DNA of 64,000 nucleotides, from assembly GCA_949987705.1 (NCBI GenBank), contig OX465282.1, positions 5,010,501 through 5,074,500 of the forward strand. Direction: 5' to 3'. Below the pieces are notes generated by a model that saw nothing but the letters and a program-made list of their open reading frames with translations, did not search any database and was not told the origin of the DNA. The stretch comes from Thereva unica (Eukaryota; Arthropoda; Insecta; Diptera; Therevidae). Below are positions 13,101 to 24,293 of this stretch, one piece after another. Position 1 is the stretch's first letter; each line of letters begins with the position of its first letter. Made by a program: the position numbers and the translations under genes.

Positions 13101-16100
13101 AAAATTTCAAACGGGTTTACTAAATCAGGACTTATAAAAAAATAAGTATTGACACTAAGTATCATGCTCGAAAAAAATGCACCAAAAATAAATGACGCCC
13201 GAGATTAAACAAGAAAAAACCACCCAAATAATGATGGTCATAATTTTTAATTAAAACCCGGACGTATATAAATATTAGTCTAGTCTTGTTTTTTGTGGTC
13301 ATCTATTTCTACCACACGCCACTGATTTATTTAGATTACTCAAACCCAAGTTGATTGGATATCAAACTACTGAGCAGCTTCTTCATCCACCCAGAAAAAC
13401 ATAGATCAACTTTTTTAAAAGGTCAGCAACATTCCCCAATGTACAATAAGTGCGCTTCCAATGTTTTTGTGACTTGTCATATATATCGAAAAAATGTACT
13501 ACTATTTAATTATCAACGTGATAATCAATCTCGTAGCAAGTTTTCAAGATTATTATCGTTTTGATTTGTGGTGGACATGTGTTAATATATGATTATACAC
13601 TTTTAATTTGGCGTATTTCACGCCATTGATATGTTATTATAGGATTAACATATTTTTTTGTTGATGATGATTGCAGGTATTATTTTTAGATTTTCGTAAG
13701 ATATACTTGTTTTTTGATCATATAGAGTTATGGGTTATGAATTTTAATACGGAAAAGAACAAATGATTTTTTTGATTATCCTGCAAAAACAATTCAAGTG
13801 ATCGTATTTTAATTTTTGCAAGCCGAGATTGGCAGTTAAGTGGCCTTGAAATTCCTAATTCAAGTCAACTTCGTGCGTCAGTATGCCACACCAACTAAGG
13901 AATAGGGGACATAACGCGAAAGCAGGAGTTGTTTATATAAAAATTTTCCATTAAAAACAACCTCAATCAATAAACAACCCAATTTTCTAAAATTAAATCA
14001 ATCACGCAAAATATGTTGATCTAATATGTACGATGATACATAAATATATTTTTTTTAGTATAAGCAGTTAATGACATATTTTTCCACTATAGTATTAGCT
14101 AAATTTTTCCATACATAAAATTTTCCATAGCCTTTCCTGTGATGCCTTGTTTCAAATGGCTAATTGTGGTAATCGATGAAACAGGCGATACCATAACAAT
14201 TTTTTTCTAGCATGAACGTAACCTAGTGTCCAAATGGTACGTTAACGTAGGACTTGGTCTATTTGGTTCAACTCCATATTGAGGTTACAAATCTGCCGAT
14301 ATTCTGCAGTTGTTGGTCATTATGGAATAAATTCCGAGATGTCATATTTTAAACCTCTATCGCCTTGCAAACAATATAAGCTATCCTGGGTTCTCTATAG
14401 GATAGCGCAGGGTGAAGTCCTATATTACACGGAGGCATCCAAGATAGAGGCTGATGTCGTAGCCGAGAAAGCCTCAGATTTTCAAGCAGAATTATACGCT
14501 ATACGGCATATACTCATGAACACTTAAGAAGAGACTACCATAAACACCATTATTTATTAATGATCTGCTCTCAATCCCATCCAATCCACTTCATAGTTTT
14601 GCCGATGACAGTACTCTGCGTTACTCATACCCCTTCCGGCAACATAGCACAAGCAAGTGCCAGACCTTGTCTCTTAGAACGTGAGCTCATGTCCAACTCT
14701 CTTAACGCGGACATCAAACTCATTCTTGATTGGGGCGGCAAGAACCGCGTTGAGTTCAACGAAACCAAAACCAAGTACTGTCTATTCTCCACTAAAACCT
14801 GCACCAACCTTCCCTCCATTTCAGTGGGCAAGGATAATATAACAGCTGATTCATATCTTAACATCCTCGGCGTGACTTTATCCAACGATTTGCGCTGGAA
14901 TAAACACCACATAACCGTATCAATGCCTCGGATTCCTCAAGAGACGCAAGTTTCTTCTTTATCGAGCTGCCTTGGCTACAATCTACATCTCCTACATTCG
15001 GCCCCGCCTTGAATACAACTCGTATATCTGGGCGGGCGCCCCCAAAACCACCTTGGCTTGGCTAGACAAGGTGCAAAACCGCGCCTTCAAACTCATTGGC
15101 GATAGCACCCTTTGCTCCTCTATCGATCCTTTAAGCCACCGTAGGAATGTAGCAACGCTCAGCAAGTTTTACCGCTATTATCATACGTACGACATGACGG
15201 ACTAGTAGTACAAAGGGTGACTCCTAAGCTTCATCTTACCAAAAAAAAAAAAACAGTTGACTTTAAGGGGATAAAGTCCGGTAGAACCAAATTAGTTTTG
15301 TTTCGCAAGTCGAGATGGATATTACCAATCAAGTTACCCTCGTTTAGGTCCCGGATCGTTAAGGCGTCGAAACCAAGGCAAAATCAAACTCCCTGTTAAG
15401 ACAAGGTTTTTGGCACTATATTCATGGGTGTGGTATCCAGTTTTTAGAAGAGAGCCAAACTAGGATGAAATAATTCAAACGATTGAATTCAGATAAAATA
15501 TACCGAACACTGGAAGCTAACACTTGGTCTGGAAAACTATCGTCGAGCAATTTATTCGTTCTTGCAACTCGGCCGAGATTTGTAGGTGAAACGAGAATTG
15601 TAGAGAGAAGTCAATACCCTGTTTGTCGGAAAGGTACAGGAATCCATCTGCAGCCTCTGTTTGCACTTTGTCCTTCGGAATGAGTCTGCTCTTCAATGTT
15701 CTTCATTTTGTGAGCTTATTCAACAATTTCTTTCCAGTATTCGCGCCAGTTCTCGATATTATCCCATTTACTCACTCACACTGTTGATAGATCATCATCT
15801 TGGCCTTCCACATTTTTCAACCTTCTTTACCTGGACCCCACCTTGCGGAGGGTGAGTCTGACCTTCATATTCCTTACGAGTGCCCCGCGATAACTCTAAC
15901 TCACAGCCTAAGCGACAACCCCCTAGGCAAACTTGTTAAACTTTTTCAAGCTATAAGAGTGTAGTACATACAATAGGCCAAGTGTCGTGGCCGCGGTAAT
16001 TTCGGACCCAATACCCCACCAAAGAAAAAGAAGAAGCGAGAATAACTTACTATTGTGATTGGTCCAATGGATAAATTGTGTCAATATTGTCCTGATTTAG

Positions 16101-19100
16101 CATTTTATAAAACACCTGGAATTATTTGCCACAACTGAATGATCCACCTGAGTCTGTTGGCGCTTCCGTGGATGGAACTTTTTCGTTTTCCAAACATTTT
16201 TACTACTTCTATTTTGTACTAGCTGGAACCCGGTGCATTTAACTGCATCCATCGGAGCGTAAAATCTTCTTCTTTCTTCTTTAAGCTCCTTTAATCCCTC
16301 ATGGGACATAGGGCGGAGACAGTTGTCCTCCAGCGGACTCTATTTTGTGCGACAGCTCTCAGCTCCGACCAAGATCACCCAGTTGTTGCGGCCTCTGCTA
16401 ATAGGGTTCTCCTCACGTTGTTCTAGGTGTTCGGACTCGACGGCTTCCTTGCGCATTTCAGTCAAGGACCTGTTTGGCTAGATTCTCGTTTTCGCGTCGC
16501 AAGATGTGACCAATCCAATTCCATTTCCTTCGCCTGATTTGATCGTCTATCCTTTCTCGGCCGGCACGGCACCAAAGTTCTTCATTTGAAATTCTATCTT
16601 GCCAGCGGATTTTTAGGATACGACGTAGGCATCTGTTGATGAAAACTTGTAGGGGCCTCGTGATGAGGGGTAACTTTGCATGTTTCGCAACCGTACAAAA
16701 GAATTGCCTTATCGTTGGAGTTGAACAGGCGCAATTTGGTGTTAGTTGTGATATCCATATGCCGAACCGGCATGCATATGCGCTTCGTGCTTTATTTATT
16801 CTGGAACTGACGTCTTCTTCTGCACCACCATTTTCGGTAATAATACTACCGAGGTAGCAGAATTTATCTACAAGTTCCACGTCACAGTTATTCAACGCTG
16901 TCGGTTCAATGGTGTTTGCATTTATCCGCATTTCTTTGGTTTTATTCGGATTTAGCCTGTAGGAGCATCGTCAACGTGTTCCAGTACTAATTAATAACTC
17001 CAATAACTAAACCTAAATCCACCCACTAAAAGCCTTAAGCCTGCTGGCCTACTTTCTGTTGCAAGATTGTTTAACATGTTTTTGAGGTCCTGGTGTCTGT
17101 GGGACAGCAAACAGATATAACCCACGTAGTCGAGATTCTTAAGACGGTCGCTTGTAGAGTTCATGTTATTTTTAGGGCCCTCCTGCGTTCTATTTTTTGC
17201 AGGTTGTATCCGAGATCCAGTGTTGCATGTTTCTTTGTCAATATAGCGCCCTTTGTCAGTTTTATATTTGTTGCAGGTTCCCAGCAAATTCTCGCCTTTT
17301 AATGCTCTCCCGCAGAAGGTTTACGTTAACGGTTTATGGCATCGCGTTGGACGTTTCTGATTGCGGCGATTTTAAGGCGGATAGTTGCTACTACCAAATG
17401 GTGGTCACTTCCAGTGTCTGCTCCCCTAAAGCTCTGATATCCGAAACAATAGTTCTCAATCTGCGACTGACGGTCACGTGATCTATCTGTTATATTTCTC
17501 GTTCTACCATCGGGCAATACCCAGGTCTCTTTGTGTATCTTCTTGTGACAAAAGTAAGTTCCACCTACCATGAGTTAGTGGGAACTATAAAAGTCAGCGA
17601 AAAGATCACCATTGTTATTGGTAATTTGGCTTAGGCCGATCTCTGCGTTTAAATCACCCATTAATACAATGATGTCGCCCTTGGAATAGTGCGAAAAACT
17701 TGATTCAGTCGCATAAGAACTCGTCTTCTTTAATTTCATTTTCTGCGTCTTTAGTCGGAGCGTAGCATTGGACTAGCGTAGTAATTCTTAGTCCGGTACG
17801 CAGGCGCACGGTAATAATCCTCTCAGAAACTGGGGAGCAGCTAATGAGGCTGGACCTGGCTTCTTTGGTGAGTAAAACGCTATCGCCACTCCTACGGCTT
17901 TCAATTTCGTTTCTCCCAGAATATCAGAAGGACTTACCGCTTGGGCAGATATGATCCCATCCCACTTGGTCTCGCTAAATCCCATGATTTTGATTTTATA
18001 TCGACTGATCTCGTTGAGGACTTCATCCAACCGTCCATCAGCAAGCAGTGTTCTCACATTCCATGATCCGATTCGTGTCCTTGTTCGAAAAGCAAAGGTC
18101 GGCGTAGGGTTACCCATCTGGTTCCGAGGCAATGTTTGCAGATTTGTAGCAATGATGTTTTTTATGGGAGCGACTCAGCCCAACCGACTTAAAAATTCAC
18201 TCTCATAATATTTTGTAAACGCGCATAAAGAAGTATAGCTTAAAAAAGCAATCTTCGAAGTGGGCTAAAGGCTGATTTAGTAAATTTCTTCAAACCATTA
18301 TATCATCAGCATACACCCACAGTGAATGCCCAAGAAAAACCGACTAGAAAACCTGGACCTTCTCCCCGTCCCAATCCTGCCACTCACACATGTCTGTAAC
18401 CCTTTTGGTATCAAGAGGCACCCAGGATAGTCTCTCTCGTATATTCACCCAAGAATACTTAAACTATGATACAAGACTACAAAAAACAACTTTATCTTAC
18501 CTCATCCAATCTTTTTGGAATATACGCCTTCTTAAAAACCTCTTCATCAATCTTCTCCTGCTCTGTCAATTCATCCATATCCCGATCCTTAATTTCGTCC
18601 GAAATCTTCACCAAGTAGTCCTCCATATTTTCTTCAGTAATTGTTCGATCAGTAATAAATTCAAAAAGTTCCTTCACCGTCATAGTCGCCACATCCTTCT
18701 TCCTAAAGAAATCCGTTATATTCGTGCAATCCTTCCGTAAGAACTCAAATGCATGCGGATGATCATGTTCCACCGATTGACTAACATCAATTATTATCAA
18801 TTGTCCATTGTGAAGAAGAATATTGAATTCTGATAAATCTGCATGAACTAGTTTGCATTTATTGTAAATTTTCCACATTATTATGATGCATTCGCGGTAA
18901 AGTTCACGTGCTTTGGATGTTGTTAGCTCGCAATCTTTTAGAAGTGGAGCTGGCCAACCGTTTCGGCCACAAAATTCCATTACTAGGACATGACTGCGGA
19001 GGTGTACTGGTTCTGGGACTGGAATTCCTGTAATTTAGAAAATAGATAAAGAAATTTGTTAGGATTTTGACATTAATCGGGACAAACCTGAATTTTTCAT

Positions 19101-19919
19101 TCTTACTAAGTTCCTCATTTCTTTCTCCGCCCATGTTTTAACCATTTTTCGTGGATTATGTCGACAATATCCATGCCTAAATCGAAATTCACCCGAAACA
19201 TATTTATCACGATCTTTGAATATGAGAATTGATGTCTTATAGATTTTAATAGCGTATTCTTGATCAGTTTTTGTTGTTGCATGATAAACGTTCGCTTCTT
19301 TACCCGTCGAAATGCAGCCGTTTATTTCGTTTATAACTCCTCTGTTGAGCATTTTAAACAGAATCATTCTGGTTCTTGGATCCATTACTTGTTCAGCTGT
19401 AGCTCTATCGTGTTTATCCTTAACACGTACCCTTTCAGCTTCCTGACGACGATCAAATGATACTAAACGACTTGCAGCCTGATCAGACATTGTTGTGCGA
19501 GGATCATACTTTTCTACATTGATTCGGTTTGTGTATTTTTTAAAGACTTTCTCGCTTGGTTGATAACTTGTTAGTTTTTGGCTGGATTTTTGAGTATTTG
19601 TATGCTGTTTTCCTGCTGTAGTTAACTGTCGTTGTTGATTGTGCTTCTGGTATCCGGAATAGTTGTCTTCATAGTCAAAGTGGTCATTATCATCGTTGTC
19701 ATCCTCATCTTTGTCGTTCTCATCTTTATCATCATCAGTTGTATCACTTAATCCAGAAAACATAACATGTTTTATTGTTAATTTAGAAAATTCTTCAGAA
19801 ATTGGTTTTTGAGGCTGAAATTGAATGAGGATTACTTTGGATCATAATTTTATTTGTAAGAAAATAACCTTTATATGAGGAATGGAATCTTCCTCAGCAT
19901 CACTAAATTGTCCTTCCAT
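7139..19919 (-). CDS. RIOK1: Serine/threonine-protein kinase RIO1 (four coding exons, 576 aa)
   Basis: Atypical RIO-family kinase/ATPase acting in cytoplasmic maturation of the 40S ribosomal subunit. Exons, read right to left: 19869-19919 (ATG at 19917-19919), 19088-19814, 18501-19027, 7139-7564 (TGA at 7139-7141). Introns are 54, 60 and 10,936 bp, all GT..AG, and phases add up. Domains: acidic Asp-rich N-terminus (about residues 35-65); RIO1 ATP-loop [11 protein letters not shown] near residue 186; Lys in AIKIYK near 207; catalytic [10 protein letters not shown] with Asp near 323 and Asn near 328; metal-binding Asp in IIDVSQS near 340; Lys-rich tail [13 protein letters not shown] near the end, as in animal RIOK1. 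The last exon joins the kinase exon cleanly (PKRLDE|VIDFERD). Length is close to human RIOK1 (568 aa). All key residues are present. The huge last intron is full of LINE debris. Divergent neighbour: Polr3H. Confidence 0.95.
7671..9620 (+). mobile_element. R1/LOA-type LINE, 5' part: 5'UTR, ORF1, endonuclease start
   Basis: Lies in the large riok1 intron, opposite to the gene. ORF1-like pieces at 7840-9080 are highly charged and end with [14 protein letters not shown] and [15 protein letters not shown] (about 8870-8990), the conserved C-terminal gag segment of R1-like elements. From about 9290 the endonuclease follows: [54 protein letters not shown] and a GRWRL*/GDFNVRA-like site near 9525. RT and RNase H are missing. 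Frameshifts throughout ORF1. Confidence 0.75.
9625..9735 (+). mobile_element. Short CR1-like LINE 3' fragment (family A, copy 4)
   Basis: Matches the end of the family A ORF and 3'UTR (ELSLLPY, then CACGAAGTAAACGACATGGCG) as in 45880-45955. It abuts the R1-like fragment at its left, so one insertion has cut into or replaced part of the other. Confidence 0.5.
9736..11659. other. AT-rich intronic DNA, no gene seen
   Basis: Part of riok1 intron 3. Long AT-rich sequence without domain-bearing ORFs. A 123-codon minus-strand open stretch at 10418-10789 has AT-rich, hydrophobic composition and no recognisable motif; I do not call it a gene. Confidence 0.5.
11660..13060 (+). mobile_element. LINE ORF1 (LOA/R1-like, DUF4780-type gag) fragment
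   Basis: Inside riok1 intron 3. The clearest part is 12322-12666: a frame with [31 protein letters not shown] and [11 protein letters not shown], followed after a frameshift by [54 protein letters not shown] (12663-12941). This is the pattern of insect LINE ORF1 proteins that carry a DUF4780-like domain (name from memory of the family; needs a profile search). No endonuclease, RT or RNase H follows. Confidence 0.65.
13061..14390. other. AT-rich intronic DNA, no gene seen
   Basis: riok1 intron 3. No credible ORF, no terminal repeats noticed. Composition becomes less AT-rich just before the RNase H fragment at 14395. Confidence 0.45.
14395..14544 (+). mobile_element. LINE RNase H N-terminal fragment
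   Basis: Reads [20 protein letters not shown] and [11 protein letters not shown], the beginning of the RNase H domain (YTDGSK...FQAELYAI) of R1/I/LOA LINEs, with the catalytic Asp of YTDGS changed to Glu in YTEAS. Only about 50 codons remain and they run directly into the CR1-like copy at 14545. Confidence 0.6.
14545..15252 (+). mobile_element. CR1-like LINE 3' part (family A, copy 5), poly-A tailed
   Basis: 5'-truncated copy beginning within the RT at the [12 protein letters not shown] / FADDSTL region (14550-14620), then [70 protein letters not shown] in shifting frames. Ends with GTACAAAGGGTGACTCC and a 12-A tail at 15241-15252. Frameshifts near 14930 and 15010, and the C-terminal domain is shortened (jumps from YRYYH to the 3'UTR). 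Confidence 0.85.
15253..16263. other. Intronic DNA, no assignable feature
   Basis: Mixed composition; short open stretches only. It may contain retroelement remnants (around 15640-15900 the sequence is less AT-rich), but I see no motif that identifies one. Confidence 0.35.
16264..18165 (-). mobile_element. RTE/BovB-like LINE with internally deleted RT
   Basis: Minus strand, in riok1 intron 3. 5' end: AP endonuclease start [45 protein letters not shown] (17788-18132). Middle: a remnant of the RT catalytic region reading [20 protein letters not shown] (about 17060-17130) where functional relatives have ADDI; the Asp pair is gone. 3' part (16458-16931): [57 protein letters not shown], the hallmark C-terminus of RTE elements. 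Ends near 16264 in an (A)GAAGAA-type short repeat. Most of the RT palm is deleted. Confidence 0.85.
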
Positions 19920-20434
19920 AATTAATAATTCATAAACTCAAGCAGTAGAACAAAAATTTTAAATAAAATCAACAAAATTTGTAACTTTCAGGAATAAGTA
20001 AATCCGCAGGTTGTGATTGCACGTGGAGAAATGTCAAACTAAAATTTCTTACCAGTTGTGCCATTTTTTTAAAAGTGTGGTGAAAATTAAGTTTCATAGC
20101 ATTTTGAAACTAAATTTTTTATAATTTACAAACTAATTCATAATTTCATGAAATAGATATTATTTCTTTTACAATTTTTTACACTTTAATTCTATCTAGT
20201 ATATAAAATTAGTTCCTTAACATCATTTCTTTTAACATTTTATAAAAACAACTCATACCCAACTTCACTTTTGTTTATATTTATAATGGCTGCGTGTTTG
20301 TTGACAACTTCAAAGCTCTTGTGAATAATAACAAAAAAATACCCGCAAAATATTTATAAATTTAATAATTTAACGTGATTACGCATAAGCTACAATATAT
20401 AACTTTTATAAACAGTGAAAAAAATAAACGGAAT
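19920..20434. promoter_or_regulatory. Divergent promoter region between riok1 and Polr3H
   Basis: 515 bp separate the two start codons, which face away from each other. The interval is very AT-rich and holds a palindromic CACGTG E-box at 20020-20025; no TATA box placed consistently for both genes was seen. Both products are housekeeping proteins of ribosome/Pol III biology, so shared control is a reasonable inference. Transcription starts cannot be placed from sequence alone. Confidence 0.6.
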
Positions 20435-23397
20435 ATGTTTGTTTTAGCGGAATTGAAGGATACAGTACGAATACCACCAGAGCACTTCCGGCTTAACCTG
20501 CCAGAAGCTATAAGAGATGAAATTAATAGAAAATTAGCAAATAAGGTAAATTATCTGTAATTCTATGATAATAAAGTATCATTATTATTATGTAGTTGTT
20601 TCTTTTAATAGGTACTCTTAAATGTCGGCCTTTGTATTGCATTGAAAGACATCGTAAGTTTAGGTGATTCGTTAATATTACCGGGAGATGGAGCTTCGCA
20701 CACTGAAGTGAAATTTCGTTATATTGTTTTTCGACCAAGCATTGGCGATATTATAACTGGGAAAATTCGGAGTTGTAGCAGGGAAGGTGTTCATGGTAAT
20801 GCATGTATTAATTTTCTTATTTATTTATTTTGTGAAAAGCGGGGGGGGGGGGGCAATACTGTTGTGTACATACCTCGTTATCGGAAAAGACCGGGCGATC
20901 GCTAGAAGGTCTTTAGTTGAAGAGATTTCGGAAACTCTGACAAACGTTCTTCTTCCAACCTAGGTAAGAACAGGATATTCGTAGGGATTATTGTTGGAAG
21001 TCCAATCGTCTTTCATACAGAATCGGCATTTTGTTTTGTGGGACTGTCTAAGGTTATGAAAGTGGTATCGCAGCCAGATATCCCATCATCAACAGCCTAA
21101 GGCTCGCACTGTCTGGAATGCCTCTTTAAGTAAACGGTTTTATTAGTTTTTTAGCCTGTCTAACACCTGGAGCCAATCCTTAATAGGTTAGGTTCGGTTG
21201 TTCAGGTTCGAAGATAAAGAGGAACGGAGGTCGCTGAAGTGCAGCTATCACCTAAGAATATTTTGGAGTGGGAATATTTGCCACAGATTTGCAACAGATG
21301 GCTTGAAGGGACTTCTGCGCTGCAACCCCAGGATTATAAGTTCGGAGGATGTGTGGAGAATAATGGAAGTGGGGCTTCTCGGGCTGCAACGGTCTTTGAC
21401 TCGATCGACATACATTCAGTGATTCTCAAGCCAGTCGTTACTTCCTCCTGCACTGTTAACTCCTTAGCTTCGCTTCTTCCTGTATGCGATGACATTAAAA
21501 GGAGTACGAGGCGTGTTCGGGGTGATATTGAATCGCTGTCAATAGCAGTTGTACAAAATCACAATGTGCTGAGTTCTCTATCCCTAAAATTTGAAAGCGT
21601 CTGTAATAGAATAAACTCTCCCTCCGCGGTGGCGAAATCTGATGGCGCCCCACAGGTAGGGGAACAGCTTCTTTCTGCAACCTGCTCTCTTACGGAGAAT
21701 GATACTGCTACTCAAAACTTCACAGCTATGCTTTTTTTTATTTCCTTTAATCCGTCATGGGTCATAGGGCGGAAACATTTGCCCTCCAGTGGACTCTCAG
21801 CTCTGGACTTGAACGTCATGCAAAAAGGGTGGGTGAGTTTAGTCAGTAGGAACTAGGAACACTACCGTCTGGGTGCGGACTCTCAACGTTGTCTCCTGTC
21901 GTGAGCATGAAAGTCTTAGCAAGGCGATTCCACACATTCCCTGCAGCTAGATTGATGTAAGTTTCTCAATACTCCCTCGTGAAAAAAGGATCAGTGGGCG
22001 AGGCCTTTATCAGAGATATGGAGTTGAACCTTAGGTTAAAATTGGAAAAAAATCCGCTGCTGCCTTTGTAAGTTCTGTTAGGGTTGAACCGTTAAATACT
22101 AGTGGCAGGCATTAAAACTCCGATGACCTAACCGTGGTATAGGTAGACCCGCAACCCCTCAGTCTACCTAGCAAACGACAAGCAAGTACTAACAGTTGAA
22201 GTCAGGGGCCTGGCGGAATGAATAACAACCAAAAATGCCAATACGCTACCCGCACTATGAGGCAGCGAATAAAGCAAGCACAGCTAATTTCAGAGGTTGG
22301 GTAGAAATAATCGACATTACACTAATAATACCAATTTCCTTAACGTCAGCAACTGGAGGGTTCTATACACTAGATCCTTCTCAGACAATAAGTATATCTC
22401 CTTTCATGACGTCCAGTTAAATTGAGAACAAGTTTTCCACCATGGTGGAACGAAGAATTATCAGATCTTTATACAGCTAACCAGAGAGGTTTTCAATATC
22501 TCCTATGGACAGAAATATTGGAGGTCTTACAAGGATTGTCTAAGGCTGCAGAACAAAGCGCCAAGGCTAGCAAAAATCAATCATGGGGCGACCATTGCCA
22601 TGCTATATAGAGTCAGCCAGGCTCGCAAATTTCTCCCTAACCAACTTTGCCAACCATCCTTTGTACGGCACATGGACCAAGTCCTTAGTTTAAGCTGTGG
22701 AACTTCTCTTAAAACCCCACTTTCCCGGCTACCCATAGCCATAATTCGTTCCTTTCTTCTGCTCAAACGATGTCACGCCACACGACTCGACTTTCAGCAC
22801 ATGGGCATGTACCTAGCATTCAAGGGATAAACGCTCTGGAGAATATTGATTTCCTTACTAAAATATTATCTAAATCGCTTTGTTTTTTTTTAAACAGTCA
22901 CCCTTGGATTTTTTGATGACATACTGATACCACCAGCAGCCCTCCAACATCCATCTAGATTTGAGGAAGCCGAACAAGCATGGGTTTGGGAGTATCCTTT
23001 AGAAGATGGCGAAAAACATGATCTTTTCATGGATATTGGTTTGTTATCAATACTTACATTTACTTTAAAAGCTTATTATTAAATTATTTTTCCAGGTGAA
23101 CCAATCAAATTTCGTGTAACTGGAGAAGTCTTCGAAGAAAATTCTCCTATTGGACCACCACGTGGTGAACAATCTTCAACATCTAAGGCATCAGAAACTA
23201 AGATCCCATATAAAATAGTTGTAAGATTTTCCATTCAATATTATTTATATCATATACTAGTTATTGAATAATTTTGTGTGTAGGGAGCTATAAATGAGTC
23301 AGGATTAGGAGTACTTTCATGGTGGGATTCTCAGCAGCAAGATGATGCCGAGGAGAATGCTGAGGATGAAATGGAGGAGGATGCAGTGGAGGAATAG
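20435..23397 (+). CDS. Polr3H: DNA-directed RNA polymerase III subunit RPC8/RPC25 (five exons, 224 aa)
   Basis: Stalk subunit of RNA polymerase III, the Rpb7 homologue, which pairs with the RPC9 subunit and helps initiation. Exons: 20435-20545, 20612-20795, 22898-23038, 23096-23220, 23284-23397 (TAG). Introns 66, 2102, 57 and 63 bp, all GT..AG with matching phases. Residues 1 to about 80 form the Rpb7 N-terminal domain ([47 protein letters not shown]); the following S1/OB-type RPC8 domain contains [44 protein letters not shown] and ends at [11 protein letters not shown]. Human POLR3H ends just after the WW, whereas this protein adds an acidic tail of about 20 residues. Intron 2 has been invaded by LINE fragments and holds a run of ten G at about 20841-20852. 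Start chosen because it matches the family N-terminus exactly. Confidence 0.95.
21190..22860 (+). mobile_element. R1/I-type LINE remnant in Polr3H intron 2
   Basis: A 205-codon open frame (21239-21856) looks like an ORF1/coiled region ([30 protein letters not shown]) but has no named domain. From about 22420 broken frames read [17 protein letters not shown] and [13 protein letters not shown], the endonuclease-to-RT linker of RNase H-bearing LINEs, then [12 protein letters not shown] and [10 protein letters not shown] (about 22640-22730), also characteristic of that linker. RT itself is absent. Same strand as the host gene. Confidence 0.65.
21740..21870 (-). mobile_element. RTE-like 3' end fragment
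   Basis: The plus-strand segment TTTAATCCGTCATGGGTCAT then AGGGCGGAAACATTTGCCCTCC closely repeats 16290-16335, the 3' end of the RTE-like copy at 16264-18165. It therefore marks a second, very short copy in the same orientation, lodged within the R1-like remnant of Polr3H intron 2. Confidence 0.6.
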
Positions 23398-23689
23398 GTT
23401 AAGGCTATTGTATTTTATTGAATATAATATTTTTATTATTAATTTTTGTTTGAGTAACATTCTTCGGTTGAATCTACGATGGCTTTATAGGTATATGTGC
23501 TTATTCAATTTTGTTAACACATATTCACAGGTTCATTCGATGTTCCCCAATGTATACTTTAAGTACAAATATATTCTTATCAAGGCAGTAATGCCGCTCC
23601 GTAAAGTCGATTGGGTGACAAATCGTATAATGCAGAGAATATTCACATTGGCTAGCGCAAAGAATGTGTTACCCCTGTGCATGTCGATA

Positions 23690-24290
23690 TTAACTGATGT
23701 GCTTTTGGCTACTGAAACTAAACTAAACCACTAAAACCGGGTAGGCTAGGTTAGGCTGAAATAGCTGCTCCCCTACTAGGACGCCCACTTAGGCACACCA
23801 TTGGGTCCATTGTGACGACATTCTAGTGTTGAGACAAAATTCAGGCCATTTGGAGCTTTTAATAAAACGACAGAGGTCAGGAACATCAGTGTTATGCAGC
23901 AAACTCAAACCATCAAGGAAAGGTGAGCCAAGGAAGGCCCCTATTTTCCTCGCGAGGGCCGGATATGTACAGAGATGATGGGTGGGGAGTCCCAATCAAA
24001 TGGCGTGCGGGCCAAAGGAACAGTGACCAGTCACCTTCACTACTGCATAGCTCATATTGTTTTTGCTCAACTGAACAAAAGATTTTGAACGCTTCGCAAG
24101 CTATAGTCGGCCATATTGTGTGAAGACTGCGGCTCAAGCTAAGCTGATTTTTCTCACAGCCAGTTTATAGGTGGCTAAGGGCATTCCCATTTGGTTTAGG
24201 TGGGGTATCCTTTCCACTTTGGTTCCTGTCTAGTATGCTCATTTGCCCTATAGTTTGGTCTAATTCCCCTGTGTCCAGGAACTCAACAAA
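23690..24290 (-). mobile_element. R1/I-type LINE 3' end (post-RNase H region)
   Basis: Minus-strand frames read LSRSLHTIWPTI, then (V)TGHCSFGPHAIRLG, CTYPALARKIGAFLGSPF, and DLCRFIKSSKWPE, the zinc-finger-like C-terminal region that follows RNase H in I/R1 LINEs (the CxxC/H cysteines are largely lost). Frameshifts separate the pieces. It sits just downstream of Polr3H in the opposite orientation, its 3'UTR reaching about 23690. Confidence 0.7.
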
Positions 24291-24293
24291 GAG

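Noticed and set aside
18492..18980. Start of riok1 at an internal Met of the kinase exon
   Set aside because: Two upstream exons encode the ATP-loop and acidic N-terminus in phase, so the true start is 19919.
19059..19763. Separate protein ending in [10 protein letters not shown]
   Set aside because: The last codons are intron read-through; a GT donor at 19086-19087 joins this exon to 19027.
20286..20324. Upstream ORF before Polr3H
   Set aside because: A 12-codon ATG frame exists, but it is unknown whether it lies in the mRNA.
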